A stretch of 64,000 nucleotides of DNA from Pelagomonas calceolata (GCA_918797485.1 CAKKNE010000002.1:5732501-5796500); one strand, 5' to 3'; positions 35,518 to 45,384 are shown, counted from the first letter of the stretch. Numbers and translations are program-made. Notes: generated by a model not told the origin, from the sequence alone.

Positions 35518-38433
35518 ATGGAGCCCGGCAGCCCCTATGTCCCCACCCTTGATGATTATGTCGACGTGCCGCGCGTCGATTCGATAAAAACGCTTGAGGA
35601 CGACCCCTTGCCGCCGAAGATGTCCGTGTCCTCGTTGTTGATGCAGCAAAGTTCTGTTTTATCGGAGACGTCCACCCAGACGCCGCAGCAACGGATGACG
35701 GTCGAGCGCCCTTCCAGCAGGACGGAACGGAGCGGAGCGGTCCGACGGGGTGAATTATCTGCCGGTGTTCCTTCATCTGGTACGATTCCTCGACGTGCTG
35801 AAAGTACAGCTTACAGATTACAGGATGGGAGCGACGCGATGCGGCATTCGCAGGGCCCGTACCGCAAGCCTGTACCCCGTAGGAAGTATACGTCGCCACG
35901 AGCTCGAGAAAAGGAAGAGAGGATGCATCGAAGGAGGCAGCGCATCGACATGGGTCGGAGTGTCTTAGATGGGTGTGACCTGCCGAACGCCGAAAGAAAT
36001 TATCAATTAAGTATAGAAGCTTTGTCGCAGGAGCCCAAGTCCACGAATCGCATCGAATCTTTACTGGATAAGGCCGAGGTCGCCCAGCAGTCCATGTCGA
36101 CAACATTAGGCGCCCTGTCGTTCGCGACGGATAACGGTGAAAGTTCTCTGAGTGCGTCGGTCGACCGCATCCGGTCGTACACGAAGTTGCTCGAGAGGCA
36201 CAATCTGAGGCATTTCGTCATCTGGCAGGGGCAACGACTGGCCCAGACGCCCGAATTTGCGAACTTTCGCAAGCGCTACGCAGTAAGGTGGTCGCTCATC
36301 AACAAAGTGATCGGCGCGCTCGAAGATCTGTGCTTGCAGCGGCGCATCACCCTAGCTTTAGTGGATGGGAATTCGGTCAATGAGTTAGCGGACCAAGACC
36401 TCACAAGACTCAAAATAGGCGATATGTTGAAATGTATCCATAACTTGGATGCCACGGTCGAGGACCCCTCCTCGGATAGTCTCTTCAAGCGCACCAAAAG
36501 TAAAAATGTGCACCTCATGAAGGACGTCATGGCCATGGCCATCCAGGCTTTGTTTCGGGGGAGAGCGGCGCGACGACGACAAGTGGACCTCAAGTATCAT
36601 ACTACCGCTGTTATTGTGATCCAGTGCCACTTTCGACGTAGAAAAGCGCGGCGTTTCGTGTTGAAAGGTTTATTGGCATTGAGGGAAAAACGACAGAAGC
36701 AGTGGGGCGAACTTGTTGAGAGGTTACACGCGGATTTACTGGATGAACCGCGCGTCGAGATCCACGTCGCGTCCCTGAATTATGGCGAGACCGCGCGACT
36801 CATGAGACCTAGATATCAATTAGAACAGGCCCAGCACCTCGCGCGCGTTTTACGAGCTGTGGATGATAATGTACATGTCGTCTACGTGTCGCCCATGGAA
36901 CTTCCCGAGGACGTCGTCGACTACTACCGCCGCTTACTGTCGCTGGGCGAGGCCGGGAGTGGCGACCCCGCCGAGACGCCGCGCCAATCACGAATTGGAC
37001 GGGGCGCGCGGAATCCCTTCGGCGAGACGAGTGACGACGTTCTGCCGGGCGGCGCGTTCACGGTCGTCGTCCCCGAATTATCAGATAGGTTCCCCTCGTC
37101 CGCGCCATTGGCACAGGTAGCTCTTTGTAGCCCAGCTTGCGTGAAAAGACTGAGGTACCTCGCTCACTCGTCGAACAAGGCACCGGTCCTGATCCCGGGT
37201 GTGTCTTCGGGATGGGCTGAGAAGCAGCTCGCTCTACTACTCAACACACCCTTGTTAGGACCGGATCCCGCCGTAGCATCATTATATGCAACTAGATCAG
37301 GAGCCAAGCGCGTCTTGCACGCGGCCGACGTGAGCGTGCCGTCCGGCGCGCACGACATCTACGACGAGGAGGACCTCATTATCGCTCTAGCTAAGCTCAT
37401 CGCGGGCCGGTTGGACGTCCAAAGGTGGCGCTTCGCTACCGACGCGGACAACGGCAAGAGCGGCCGCGCGTTTCTGGACGTGGCTTCGCTGGACGTCGTC
37501 GCGGACCTCAGAGCGGAGAAGCGCAAGCTGACGCAGCTGGACATCGTCCGGGGCGAGGCGGCGTGGTGCCATCCCGACGTGCAGACGCTGGCGCGGCGGA
37601 AGTTGCTGCGGGCGCTTCGCTTGGCCCTGCCCCTACACTGTGTCGTCGCGCTGCCCGGTCAAGAGGTCGGTTCAAATTGGGCGGAGTTCGCCCACTTGAT
37701 CACGCAGAACGGTTGTGTGGTCGAGGCCGAGCCGGCCAACGTTGTTGGTAGGTGCGCCGTGCACGCGTTGTTGAACGACGAGTGTACGGTACAAAGTACG
37801 CAGGACATCGTTCTGGACGAGGCGGCCACGTCCACACTCGTCGCGACGCATCCCGCGAGCAAAGCCCCCCGGAAAGCATTGGAGGGCGCCACGAAGAGCG
37901 TCGGTAATGCATTGAGGGCGTTGGGCGGCTGCCCGGCCACGTACTTCACGGTGGAATACGTCGTCTTCGAGACGGACGAGGGCTTGCGGCTCTGGGCGAC
38001 GGAGCTCGAGGTCGGCCTGACGCGGCTCGCGGCGGGGCATGCCCTGCATATTTGCGTGGCAGGTTGCGACGATCGACGGGCAACTTATACATTACTCCCG
38101 CAGCTCTCGGGCCCCGGCATCGAGGCGACGTCCTTCGCGACGTTCTTCAAGCTCTGTCGGAAGCACGGCTTGGCTTTTGATGTTGAGAAGCGGCGGGGGC
38201 CCGTCGTGGCGCTCGTCGACTCGCTAGCCTCGGGCGTCGTCGGCGCGTGCGTCGAAGGTCTGACTCTGCGAGATGCATTGCGGCTTTCCCTGGATTTCCT
38301 GAAGTTCATTCGGACGAAGCTCGACGCGTCGCATTTGATCCACCGCGAGGCGCGGCCGGAAGATCGCGACGTGGAGTTCGTGCGTTTCGCGCTCGAGCGG
38401 ATTTTGAAGGAGGAGGACAGTAAGAATAGTTAG
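35518..38433 (+). CDS. IQCH: IQ motif-containing protein H homologue, 971 aa
   Basis: Conserved ciliary and sperm-associated calmodulin-binding family. The N-terminal 330 residues are partly disordered and helical. IQ motifs lie near 338-390 (AIQALFRGRAARRRQ and VIVIQCHFRRRKARRF). The C-terminal half is an ATP-grasp-like region: VVVPELSDRFP, SLYATRSGAKRVLHAADVSVPSG, RWRFATDADNGKSG and TYFTVEYVVFE, which match the domain order of animal IQCH. The start is the ATG at 35518, the first in frame. Its stop codon overlaps that of the convergent phosphatase. It supports, with DRC11, a flagellum-building ancestry. Confidence 0.88.
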   Translation: MEPGSPYVPTLDDYVDVPRVDSIKTLEDDPLPPKMSVSSLLMQQSSVLSETSTQTPQQRMTVERPSSRTERSGAVRRGELSAGVPSSGTIPRRAESTAYRLQDGSDAMRHSQGPYRKPVPRRKYTSPRAREKEERMHRRRQRIDMGRSVLDGCDLPNAERNYQLSIEALSQEPKSTNRIESLLDKAEVAQQSMSTTLGALSFATDNGESSLSASVDRIRSYTKLLERHNLRHFVIWQGQRLAQTPEFANFRKRYAVRWSLINKVIGALEDLCLQRRITLALVDGNSVNELADQDLTRLKIGDMLKCIHNLDATVEDPSSDSLFKRTKSKNVHLMKDVMAMAIQALFRGRAARRRQVDLKYHTTAVIVIQCHFRRRKARRFVLKGLLALREKRQKQWGELVERLHADLLDEPRVEIHVASLNYGETARLMRPRYQLEQAQHLARVLRAVDDNVHVVYVSPMELPEDVVDYYRRLLSLGEAGSGDPAETPRQSRIGRGARNPFGETSDDVLPGGAFTVVVPELSDRFPSSAPLAQVALCSPACVKRLRYLAHSSNKAPVLIPGVSSGWAEKQLALLLNTPLLGPDPAVASLYATRSGAKRVLHAADVSVPSGAHDIYDEEDLIIALAKLIAGRLDVQRWRFATDADNGKSGRAFLDVASLDVVADLRAEKRKLTQLDIVRGEAAWCHPDVQTLARRKLLRALRLALPLHCVVALPGQEVGSNWAEFAHLITQNGCVVEAEPANVVGRCAVHALLNDECTVQSTQDIVLDEAATSTLVATHPASKAPRKALEGATKSVGNALRALGGCPATYFTVEYVVFETDEGLRLWATELEVGLTRLAAGHALHICVAGCDDRRATYTLLPQLSGPGIEATSFATFFKLCRKHGLAFDVEKRRGPVVALVDSLASGVVGACVEGLTLRDALRLSLDFLKFIRTKLDASHLIHREARPEDRDVEFVRFALERILKEEDSKNS

Positions 38434-39422
38434 AGTTCCCCGTACCACGGCCTGGGCGGCGGCGGGTCCTCGTCGGGGAACGAGAACGCCTTCGCCCAGG
38501 GACTCCGGCACGTGGAGGCCTCGTCAAATTCTAAAAAGGGCGCGACGGGGAACGGGTCCACGCACCGCGCGACGTCGTCCGCGTCGAGTTGAACATCGTT
38601 CTTCGCGGCCTCCGCCGCGCCCCTCAAAACCAGGTCGCAGGGGCCCGGCTCCTCCCTCAACACCCCGTCGCTTATCACAATGCGCCGCCGCAGCACCGCG
38701 TTGTTCGCGGGCTTCGCGTCCAAACCACAAACCTCCTGGAGGTAGTCGCCGTGGCCCGCGACGAAGACGACGGCCGCGCCGTCTCCATCAACCTTGTTCT
38801 CGAGCGGCGGGCCGACCTCGGACGCCGATGCTGTTGTAACTCGCGGCGCGACCGTCTCCCCCAAAAACAACAAAAATTGACCCCAGTCGCTTGAATTGCG
38901 CGCGACGCCGTCGGGGACGAGCGACGCGCCGTCCAGCGCGCGCGGCTCGTTGTCGAGCTGGATCTCCGGATTTGAGGGCGCGCGCTCGGCCAGGAACGGC
39001 GCCTCTTCAACAACAGCGTCAGGATAGACGTGCTGCGCCGTCTCTCGGGCTCGTTGCAATGTCGACGACATGACGAGCGCCGGCTTTGAATACCGCCGCC
39101 GCAACGCGACGCCCGCTCTCCTGGACAGCTCGACGCCGCAGTCCGTGAGCTTCGGGTCCCGGTAGGCGTCGTGGAGCCGCACTTTCGCTGTCGTCTGGTC
39201 CGGCCGCTCCAATACCAGAGTGCAGTCGTCTCCCTTAATTTCCGCCGCGCCGTAGCCGACGGCGCGGTCGAAGGGCGTTTCTACCAATTCGCGGTCGATG
39301 GCGTCGAAGATGTGCGGCTGGAAGGCTTGATCAACATTCTCGATGTGCGTCATGCATCCATCCAACACGTTGGAGCAGCTGAGGCCGTGGCGCATTAGCA
39401 AGAGGGTGATGGTGACTGCCAT
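38430..39422 (-). CDS. Histidine phosphatase (phosphoglycerate mutase-like) protein, 330 aa
   Basis: Branch of the histidine phosphatase superfamily. The catalytic RHG motif is LLLMRHGLSCSN near residue 10; the downstream Arg is in SSTLQRARETAQHV and the second His in VFVAGHGDYLQEV near 228. The C-terminus is Pro-rich (EDPPPPRPWYGEL). The substrate is unknown. The start is the first ATG. The stop TAA (38430-38432, minus) overlaps the IQCH stop TAG (38431-38433, plus), so the two coding regions share four base positions. Confidence 0.82.
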   Translation of the reverse strand: MAVTITLLLMRHGLSCSNVLDGCMTHIENVDQAFQPHIFDAIDRELVETPFDRAVGYGAAEIKGDDCTLVLERPDQTTAKVRLHDAYRDPKLTDCGVELSRRAGVALRRRYSKPALVMSSTLQRARETAQHVYPDAVVEEAPFLAERAPSNPEIQLDNEPRALDGASLVPDGVARNSSDWGQFLLFLGETVAPRVTTASASEVGPPLENKVDGDGAAVVFVAGHGDYLQEVCGLDAKPANNAVLRRRIVISDGVLREEPGPCDLVLRGAAEAAKNDVQLDADDVARCVDPFPVAPFLEFDEASTCRSPWAKAFSFPDEDPPPPRPWYGEL

Positions 39423-39946
39423 CTTTGTGAGAGGTCTCCGGCAGTCAAATTCGTTGCACTTGGCGCTGCAGCGTTGCAGCGTTCAATAATGGCTGTGTCG
39501 CTCGTGTTTTGGCCGAGGCCTACGGCGCTCACGCGCGATGCAGCGGCATTTTTAGCCTCTGGCATCCTAGTACGTTACGCGTTGGTTAACATCCAGCCTT
39601 TGGCGGAGCGCAGCAAAATGCTCGCGTCGAGACGTGCGCGGGGCCCTGGAGCAATCCGATACCCGTCCTACGGCACCATCGGCTGAGTATCTGCGGAGTA
39701 GGGGGGTCTCGGTTTCGCCTCCAAAGGTGTCCGCTGGGGCAGGCCCAAAAGCGAGGGTGCGCCCGCTAGCGGCCGATCGGCAGGGGAATAGCGTAATTCC
39801 CCACTCTTAGAGCTGCACGCGCGCTCGGCGGCGCTCCCAGTTGCCCGTGCGAGGACTTTGGGGCTGCCCATCTGCTCTCCAGCAGACAGAGCGAGGCTCC
39901 GCGCTGCCCCGGTTGCGCGTGTTGAGCTGAGCACTAGCCGAAGACG
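39423..39946. other. Divergent intergenic region
   Basis: No gene seen. A half-copy of the palindromic motif (CCGCTAGCGGCC) occurs near 39767. Short reading frames are unsupported. Confidence 0.4.
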
Positions 39947-42900
39947 ATGAGGACCATGGGCTCCCGGCGCTGGTACAGCGTGCTGCTGCTGGCGGCGATC
40001 TCAAACGCCCAGGACCCGACGAAGATGCCCGTCCCAAAACCCACCGACGTGCCGACGTCCGTGCCGACGAGCGAGCCCACGGCCGAGCCGACGGGCAAGC
40101 CGAGCCGCGATCCTACTTCTCTACCGACGTCTGAGCCTACTAAAACGCCGACGAGTGCGCCGACAAAAACGCCGACCACCGCGCCCACCTCAAAGCCGTC
40201 CATCGTGCCCACGTCAACGCCGACGTACCTCCCGACCGGCGTCCCGACGGGCAAGCCGTCGGCCGTGCCCACGTTCTCGCAGCCGCCCTCGGGCTCGCCC
40301 ACCAGCAAACCGACGGGCGTGCCGACGGCGCAGCCGAGCGGCCTGCCGACCGTCGACCCGACGATCGCGCCTACATATGAAACGTGGATGCCGTCGCAAG
40401 TCCCCACGGGCAAGCCCTCCGGCGTGCCGACGTCCGCGCCGACGGCGTCGCCGCCGCCCTCGGAGGCGCCGACCATCGTACCGACGTCGTCACCCACACC
40501 GCTTCCCTCATTGCCGCCGACGTCGTCCGTGCCGTCGTCGGCGCCGACGAAGTCTCTCCTCACATTGGAGATCTCGATGTTTATCGATCCGCACGAGGAG
40601 CCGACGCCCTTCCCGTCCGCCGTGCCGACGGCGGACCCGAGCTTCGCGCCGACGTCATTGCCGAGCCACGGGCCGTCCGTGCCCCCTACCAGTGTTCCGT
40701 CGTCGTCGCCTACCTCAGAACCGACGGCCGCGCCTTCATCAGTACCTACATCACTACCTTCCTCAAAGCCGTCCGCGACGCCTACCGGCGAACCGACCGC
40801 GCTGCCGACCGTGGTACCGACGCCGACGCCGACCGGCGTCCCCACATCGGTACCGACGCATGACCCGACCGAGGCGCCGACGTTCAGCCCGACCTCGGTA
40901 CCCAGCTCGGCTCCAACAAACGTGCCCAGCTCGACGCCCTCCAAAACCCCGACGACGGTGCCGACGCCGGCGCCGACCTACGAGACGGACGGCCCGACCG
41001 GCGTGCCGACGTCCAAGCCGACGTCCGAGCCGACCTTTACGCTCTCACCGACGAGCGTGCCGACGGGCGCACCCACCAAAGCGCCGACCAATGTACCTTC
41101 CAGTGTACCGACGTCGGCGCCAACCTCAGAACCGACGAAGGAGCCGACCGGTACCCCGACGTCCGAGCCGACCCACGTGCCGACGACGGAGCCCACGGCC
41201 GTGCCGACTCCGTCGCCTATACCAGTACCGACGCGCGTGCCGACGACCGTGCCCACGGCGCTCCCGACGTCGACGCCGACGTCGCCGCCGTCGCGACCCC
41301 CGACCATCGGCCCCACGCACGTGCCCACGTCGTTTCCTTCAGGGGAGCCGACCGGCGTCCCCACGACGACGCCCACATCCACCCCAACGGCCGTGCCCAC
41401 CTCGAGACCCTCGTCGATCTCGACGATCCTGCCGTTCGGCATCCACTACTGCCAGGATTATGTCGCGTTCGACATGGAGCAGTACTACAAACCCGTCATC
41501 CAGGAGATTACGAGGGCCCAGAGCGTGCCCTCGGTCACGTGCCAGTCCATCGGCACGCACCCTGGTGTTCATGCGGGCGCGCCGGGCGGCTGGAACGGGC
41601 CTTCGAGCGTCGCGCCCGAGGGCAAGTGGGATAATGATACCGCGGTCTTGATTGCGGTGACGAACTTCTACGCCACGGACGAAATAGATAGAGATGATCC
41701 CAGTAAAGCGTCGACGGTCTTCGAGGTCGGCGACAACGTGACCTGGCGCATGAACCGGGCCATCTTCAAGTCTGTAAATCAACACCAGGCGACCTTCAAC
41801 CGCAAGATGAAGATGCGCATTCGGAATTCTTTTGGTGGCTCTCGGACGCGAAAGAGGCAATTATCCGACGCCGCGCAAGCGCACGTCGCGTCGCTGGACG
41901 GCAGGACGGCTCGGAACTTGCAGGGTGCCCAGTACGAGATGGACTACGCGTATAACGCGTCCTCTGCGTTGCATTTCGTCGACGCGGCGAACATCACGTG
42001 GGTGACGACCGAGGTCGTGGGAAGCATCGCGCCCTCCGGCGTGCCGACGGCCGACCCCACGGCCACGCCGACCACGCCTCCCTCCCCAGAACCCACGGGC
42101 GTGCCCACGGGCACGCCCACGGCCCTGCCCACGACGCTACCTAGTCCGCTCCCCACACCCTACCCGACGGCCATGTGCCCTTCGTGGGCGACGCGCGAGG
42201 GCTGCGCGCCGAACTGCTTGTGTTGCGCGTCCTATTCCGAGGCCAAGTACCGGAAACCGCACGAGTCTTTTTATAACGAACACATGGAAAAGGACTTCAA
42301 CCCCGCCGAGCCGGACCAGTGCCTCATGTGCGACCACGGGTTCGAGTGCCAGGAGACGGGCGGCGACGGCCAGAGGGACGGCGACGGCACCTGCGTGGAG
42401 AAGGCCGACTACGCGTACGAGGGCGAGAACATGTGCGACTGGTGGAAGTGGGCCTACCGCTACGGGCCGAACAAGACCGAGTCGGGCCCCTACGCGACGA
42501 ACTGGAAGACGGGCCACGCCTACGCCGAGGACGGCAGCCTCCCGAAGAAGTGGTACTCGATCAACGGCAAGAACTGCTCCAAGTGGGACGTCGACGTCGT
42601 GAGCACGGACAAGTGCAAGGGCCTCTTCCACTACTGCAACGAGACGCACTGCGACGAGTCCACGGCCTCGGGCCACAAGACCCTGAAGCACGACCGCGAG
42701 GGCACGATCTGCTACTCGGACTACCGCGCGCCGGACTTTGTGGGCTACTGCTCCTACGAGGTCGGCCCGTCGCACTGCGCGCGCTGCGTCGAGGGCGCCT
42801 GCGGCAAGGGCGCCTGCGTGCAGGCCTCCCTGGGCTTCGAGCTCGGGGGCGCCGCCGCCGACAAGACGCCCGAGGAGCTGACCGCCGACCCAATCTTCAC

Positions 42901-43444
42901 GGGAGGCCTCAAGAAGTCGATCGCCGAGGCGTGCGACTTCGCGGCGCTGGGCCTGGATGAGGACAACATCAAGGACCTCGTGATCAGCTACGGGCGGCGG
43001 CGGCTCGAGGTCGACGAGGCCGGGGGCGCCGTCGAGCAGCGCCGGCTGCAGACGGCGTTCTCCGTCACGTACACGATCGTCTACGACCCCGACGTCGTGG
43101 AGATCTCCGTGGACACGATCGCCCAGACCGTCACGGCGGCCGCGGAGGAAGCGATCGACGAGGGAAGCTTCATCGCGGCGCTCGACACGGCGATGGCCGA
43201 AGTCGCGCAGGAGCTGTTTGACGCCGGAGTGATCACCCTGGCAGAACAGACTGCGGCCGTCACGGCGTTCGTCGGCGCGGTCGTCATCACGGAGACGACC
43301 GTGACCGTCATCTCGACGGAGGCGCCGACCTTCTGGTCCGACACGGAGGAGAACATGGAGCCGGTGATCGTCTCGCGGCGCCAGGGCGGCGTCGCGGTCT
43401 CCGAATTGCCGGCGTGCGGCTGCGACGACGACACGACTGCGTAG
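39947..43444 (+). CDS. Secreted PT-repeat cell-surface protein, 1165 aa
   Basis: Probable cell-surface or matrix glycoprotein. The signal peptide is MRTMGSRRWYSVLLLAAISNAQ. Residues 23-490 are an almost continuous array of x-P-T-x-x-P-T repeats (for example VPTSVPTSEPTAEPTGKP), a heavy O-glycosylation target common in stramenopiles. A folded domain follows (ILPFGIHYCQDYVAFDMEQ, 500-690), then a second short PT array (695-740). A Cys-rich region at 745-960 has more than 20 Cys, and two SEA-like helical/strand segments end the protein (FSVTYTIVYDPDVVEISV and after). A dibasic and RRLQ-type site near 1030 could be a processing point. No membrane anchor is obvious at the C-terminus. Confidence 0.85.
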   Translation: MRTMGSRRWYSVLLLAAISNAQDPTKMPVPKPTDVPTSVPTSEPTAEPTGKPSRDPTSLPTSEPTKTPTSAPTKTPTTAPTSKPSIVPTSTPTYLPTGVPTGKPSAVPTFSQPPSGSPTSKPTGVPTAQPSGLPTVDPTIAPTYETWMPSQVPTGKPSGVPTSAPTASPPPSEAPTIVPTSSPTPLPSLPPTSSVPSSAPTKSLLTLEISMFIDPHEEPTPFPSAVPTADPSFAPTSLPSHGPSVPPTSVPSSSPTSEPTAAPSSVPTSLPSSKPSATPTGEPTALPTVVPTPTPTGVPTSVPTHDPTEAPTFSPTSVPSSAPTNVPSSTPSKTPTTVPTPAPTYETDGPTGVPTSKPTSEPTFTLSPTSVPTGAPTKAPTNVPSSVPTSAPTSEPTKEPTGTPTSEPTHVPTTEPTAVPTPSPIPVPTRVPTTVPTALPTSTPTSPPSRPPTIGPTHVPTSFPSGEPTGVPTTTPTSTPTAVPTSRPSSISTILPFGIHYCQDYVAFDMEQYYKPVIQEITRAQSVPSVTCQSIGTHPGVHAGAPGGWNGPSSVAPEGKWDNDTAVLIAVTNFYATDEIDRDDPSKASTVFEVGDNVTWRMNRAIFKSVNQHQATFNRKMKMRIRNSFGGSRTRKRQLSDAAQAHVASLDGRTARNLQGAQYEMDYAYNASSALHFVDAANITWVTTEVVGSIAPSGVPTADPTATPTTPPSPEPTGVPTGTPTALPTTLPSPLPTPYPTAMCPSWATREGCAPNCLCCASYSEAKYRKPHESFYNEHMEKDFNPAEPDQCLMCDHGFECQETGGDGQRDGDGTCVEKADYAYEGENMCDWWKWAYRYGPNKTESGPYATNWKTGHAYAEDGSLPKKWYSINGKNCSKWDVDVVSTDKCKGLFHYCNETHCDESTASGHKTLKHDREGTICYSDYRAPDFVGYCSYEVGPSHCARCVEGACGKGACVQASLGFELGGAAADKTPEELTADPIFTGGLKKSIAEACDFAALGLDEDNIKDLVISYGRRRLEVDEAGGAVEQRRLQTAFSVTYTIVYDPDVVEISVDTIAQTVTAAAEEAIDEGSFIAALDTAMAEVAQELFDAGVITLAEQTAAVTAFVGAVVITETTVTVISTEAPTFWSDTEENMEPVIVSRRQGGVAVSELPACGCDDDTTA

Positions 43445-43885
43445 TGGTTACGGCCTTCCCCGTTCCCCCTGCTGTAATTACTTTCGTGGTTTTTTCTTTT
43501 GTGGGGTGTCGTTGCCTGGCCGCCTCGTCGTTTACTCCATTTCTCACGACGCCGTCCGACCCGCGCCCGCTCTGCGTCACCTGGCCTTAGCGTGACACTA
43601 TCCTATAAAGTCGAAGCGGTTCGCTCACTAATGTACCGCATGCAGTACATATATAGGTACGGGGCTAGTGTGTTTATTGTTTAGTTATTATCCATCTTCC
43701 TTCGACTCGGAGCATCGCGTTCAACGCCGCTGCTGCGCGCCCCGGGGCAAGATCATTGCTTGCAAGACGTTCCTCGACAACCCTACTTGCGCTCCAGCGC
43801 TGCCGGCTGTCTTAGACAAGGGTGGGGAGGTATCAAAGCTCAAAGCAGCCCCCAGACGCCGTCGAGCCGTAAGCAGCAGTGAAAA
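43445..43885. other. Intergenic region, no gene seen
   Basis: Between the PT-repeat protein stop and the small membrane protein. It includes a T-rich tract at 43483-43503 (possible 3' end signal) and an AT-rich stretch at 43630-43690. Confidence 0.4.
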
Positions 43886-44368
43886 ATGATCGGCCCCAAC
43901 GAAGGCGAGGTCCTGTCGACCGCGGACGCGCTCTGGCCCCTCGCGCTGCTCTATCTTGTTTCATGCGGCGCGCTTGGCGTCGGGAGCCTCGCGCTGCTGC
44001 GCCACGAGAGCAAGCGCGCGCCCGCCAAGGAAGAGGAGGACGACAGGGACCTCGTCGCGCTCGAGGGCCACGGGGGCTCCACGCCCGGCGAGCAGGACTG
44101 GCTCGTCGTGGCCTTCTTTCTTCTCGTCGCGTCGTACCTCGGCGGGCTGATCAGCTTGGAAACCGGCGCCGCGGCGGCGCTGACCTTTGGCCTGGCGTTC
44201 GGCCTCGGCCGCGCGCAGGGCCTCCGCGACGCCGCCGCGGCCTCGAAGGGCGCCGACGCCGCGCTGCCGGTGCCAAAGGCCCGGCGACGAGCCGCCTGGC
44301 GCCGCGTCGCCCGCGCGCGGCCCGGGGGCATGCGCCGCGTGCGGAGCGCGTCGTCGCTGATCAACTAA
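43886..44368 (+). CDS. Small membrane protein, 160 aa, unknown
   Basis: Three hydrophobic segments near residues 13-38 (ADALWPLALLYLVSCGALGV), 70-90 (WLVVAFFLLVASYLGGLISL) and 93-108 (AAAALTFGLAFGLG), with an acidic linker between the first two and a strongly basic tail. The start is the first ATG (43886). No family recognised. Confidence 0.55.
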   Translation: MIGPNEGEVLSTADALWPLALLYLVSCGALGVGSLALLRHESKRAPAKEEEDDRDLVALEGHGGSTPGEQDWLVVAFFLLVASYLGGLISLETGAAAALTFGLAFGLGRAQGLRDAAAASKGADAALPVPKARRRAAWRRVARARPGGMRRVRSASSLIN

Positions 44369-44384
44369 ACTAGTTTCGTCGTCT

Positions 44385-44440
44385 TTAGCGCCTTCCGGAC
44401 CCTTCGCGCCACCGCAAGAACTGCCGAACGGGATCGACGA
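44385..44440 (-). pseudogene. Partial duplicate of the Nudix gene 3' end
   Basis: The minus strand reads VDPVRQFLRWREGSGRR and a stop, diverged from the intact gene (VDPVRQFLRRRERSGKR). The similarity extends into the flank (TTTCGTCGTCTT-type sequence on both sides). It has no start. It is a short tandem 3' fragment just beyond the functional stop. Confidence 0.7.
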
Positions 44441-44459
44441 AAAATTTTACTACACGCTG

Positions 44460-45065
44460 TCATCTTCGTCGTCTTAGCAACCGCCGCACAGGCGCGACGA
44501 GCCGCCAGCGCTTCCCGGACCGCTCGCGCCGCCGCAGGAACTGGCGGACGGGGTCGACGAGCGGGTAGTCGGCGGGCGGCATAGGGTACGCGTCGGAGCC
44601 GAGCTCCTCTGACGTGACCCAGGCGAGCGGCTGGCCCTCGGCGCCGACGGGCTCGCCGGCCCAGGCCAGCACGCCGTAGACTGGCATCAACAAATTCCGC
44701 GCGTCGTCGAGCGGGTGCGACGTGAACGCGATCGGCTCGAGGTCCGTCTCCTCCACGGATATGGCGAGCTCCTCGTCGAGCTCGCGGGCGAGGGCTTTTT
44801 CGAGCGTCTCGCCGGGGTCCACCTTCCCGCCGGGGAACTCCCACAGCCCCGCGAGTTGTGGAGGGTCCGAGCGCTGCTGGAGCAGCACGCGGCCCGACTT
44901 CGCGAGGACGCCCGCCGCGACGAGGAGGATTTGTCTCTGCGGTCCCGACGCGCCGGCCGCCAACGTCGTCAGGCCCCTGCCAGTAAGAGGTCTGCTCGGC
45001 GGCGTGAGGGCCGCGCAGAGTGGTCCGCAGAGGATGGCTGTGGACAGGAGCTTCAGTTTCATCAT
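44460..45065 (-). CDS. Nudix hydrolase (MutT-like, 8-oxo-dGTPase type), 201 aa
   Basis: Nucleotide-pool sanitising or related pyrophosphatase. A complete Nudix box is present: GGKVDPGETLEKALARELDE followed by ELAI (Gx5Ex7REUxEExGU, with Ala for the last Gly). RVLLQQRSDPPQLAGLWEFPGG before it and ARNLLMPVYGVLAW after it match MutT. The N-terminus MMKLKLLSTAILCGPLCAALTPPSRP looks like a signal peptide followed by a possible transit region, suggesting an organelle, perhaps the plastid. The basic C-terminus (RRLLRRRR) is unusual. The start is the first ATG at 45065; 45062 is the next. Confidence 0.88.
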   Translation of the reverse strand: MMKLKLLSTAILCGPLCAALTPPSRPLTGRGLTTLAAGASGPQRQILLVAAGVLAKSGRVLLQQRSDPPQLAGLWEFPGGKVDPGETLEKALARELDEELAISVEETDLEPIAFTSHPLDDARNLLMPVYGVLAWAGEPVGAEGQPLAWVTSEELGSDAYPMPPADYPLVDPVRQFLRRRERSGKRWRLVAPVRRLLRRRR

Positions 45066-45384
45066 TTTTGCGCCAAATGTAACACAGGAAATTGGCGTCT
45101 GTCCTCTCAGACGAAAATTGGAGATGTTGCGCGGCGCAGCAGATGCTCCTGTGCGGTTCTCCACGAGACAAGCGGGAGAAACTGGCGGCTCCTGAGAGCA
45201 TATTACCCGCACGTTAGCATACTCACCTCTGCACAGCCGGCATTGCGGCCGTTGGCACCCGCTGCAGCTGTACGCGAGTTGTTTGTGTCATACATCGACC
45301 GTTGCAGGCGGTGCGCGCATTGAAAGTCAGCGCTAATCCACTCATAAGAGCAAGGAGGCTGTCGGACATACGCTGTCGAGCAAG
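45066..45384. other. Divergent intergenic region
   Basis: No gene seen between the Nudix and dsRBD genes; none of the recurrent motifs found. Confidence 0.4.

Noticed and set aside
39934-41442. Long antisense reading frames rich in VGTDVGTPVG repeats opposite the PT-repeat gene, and an Arg/Pro-rich plus-strand frame at 40155-41651
   Set aside because: They are mirror and shifted frames of the simple PT-coding repeat in GC-rich DNA. They have no signal peptide or domain, while the PT frame has a signal peptide and a folded C-terminal part.
43879-44373. Arg-rich 164-aa frame overlapping the small membrane protein
   Set aside because: The alternative frame is almost entirely Arg/Gly/Ala, typical of a GC-rich shadow; the 43886 frame shows clear membrane helices.
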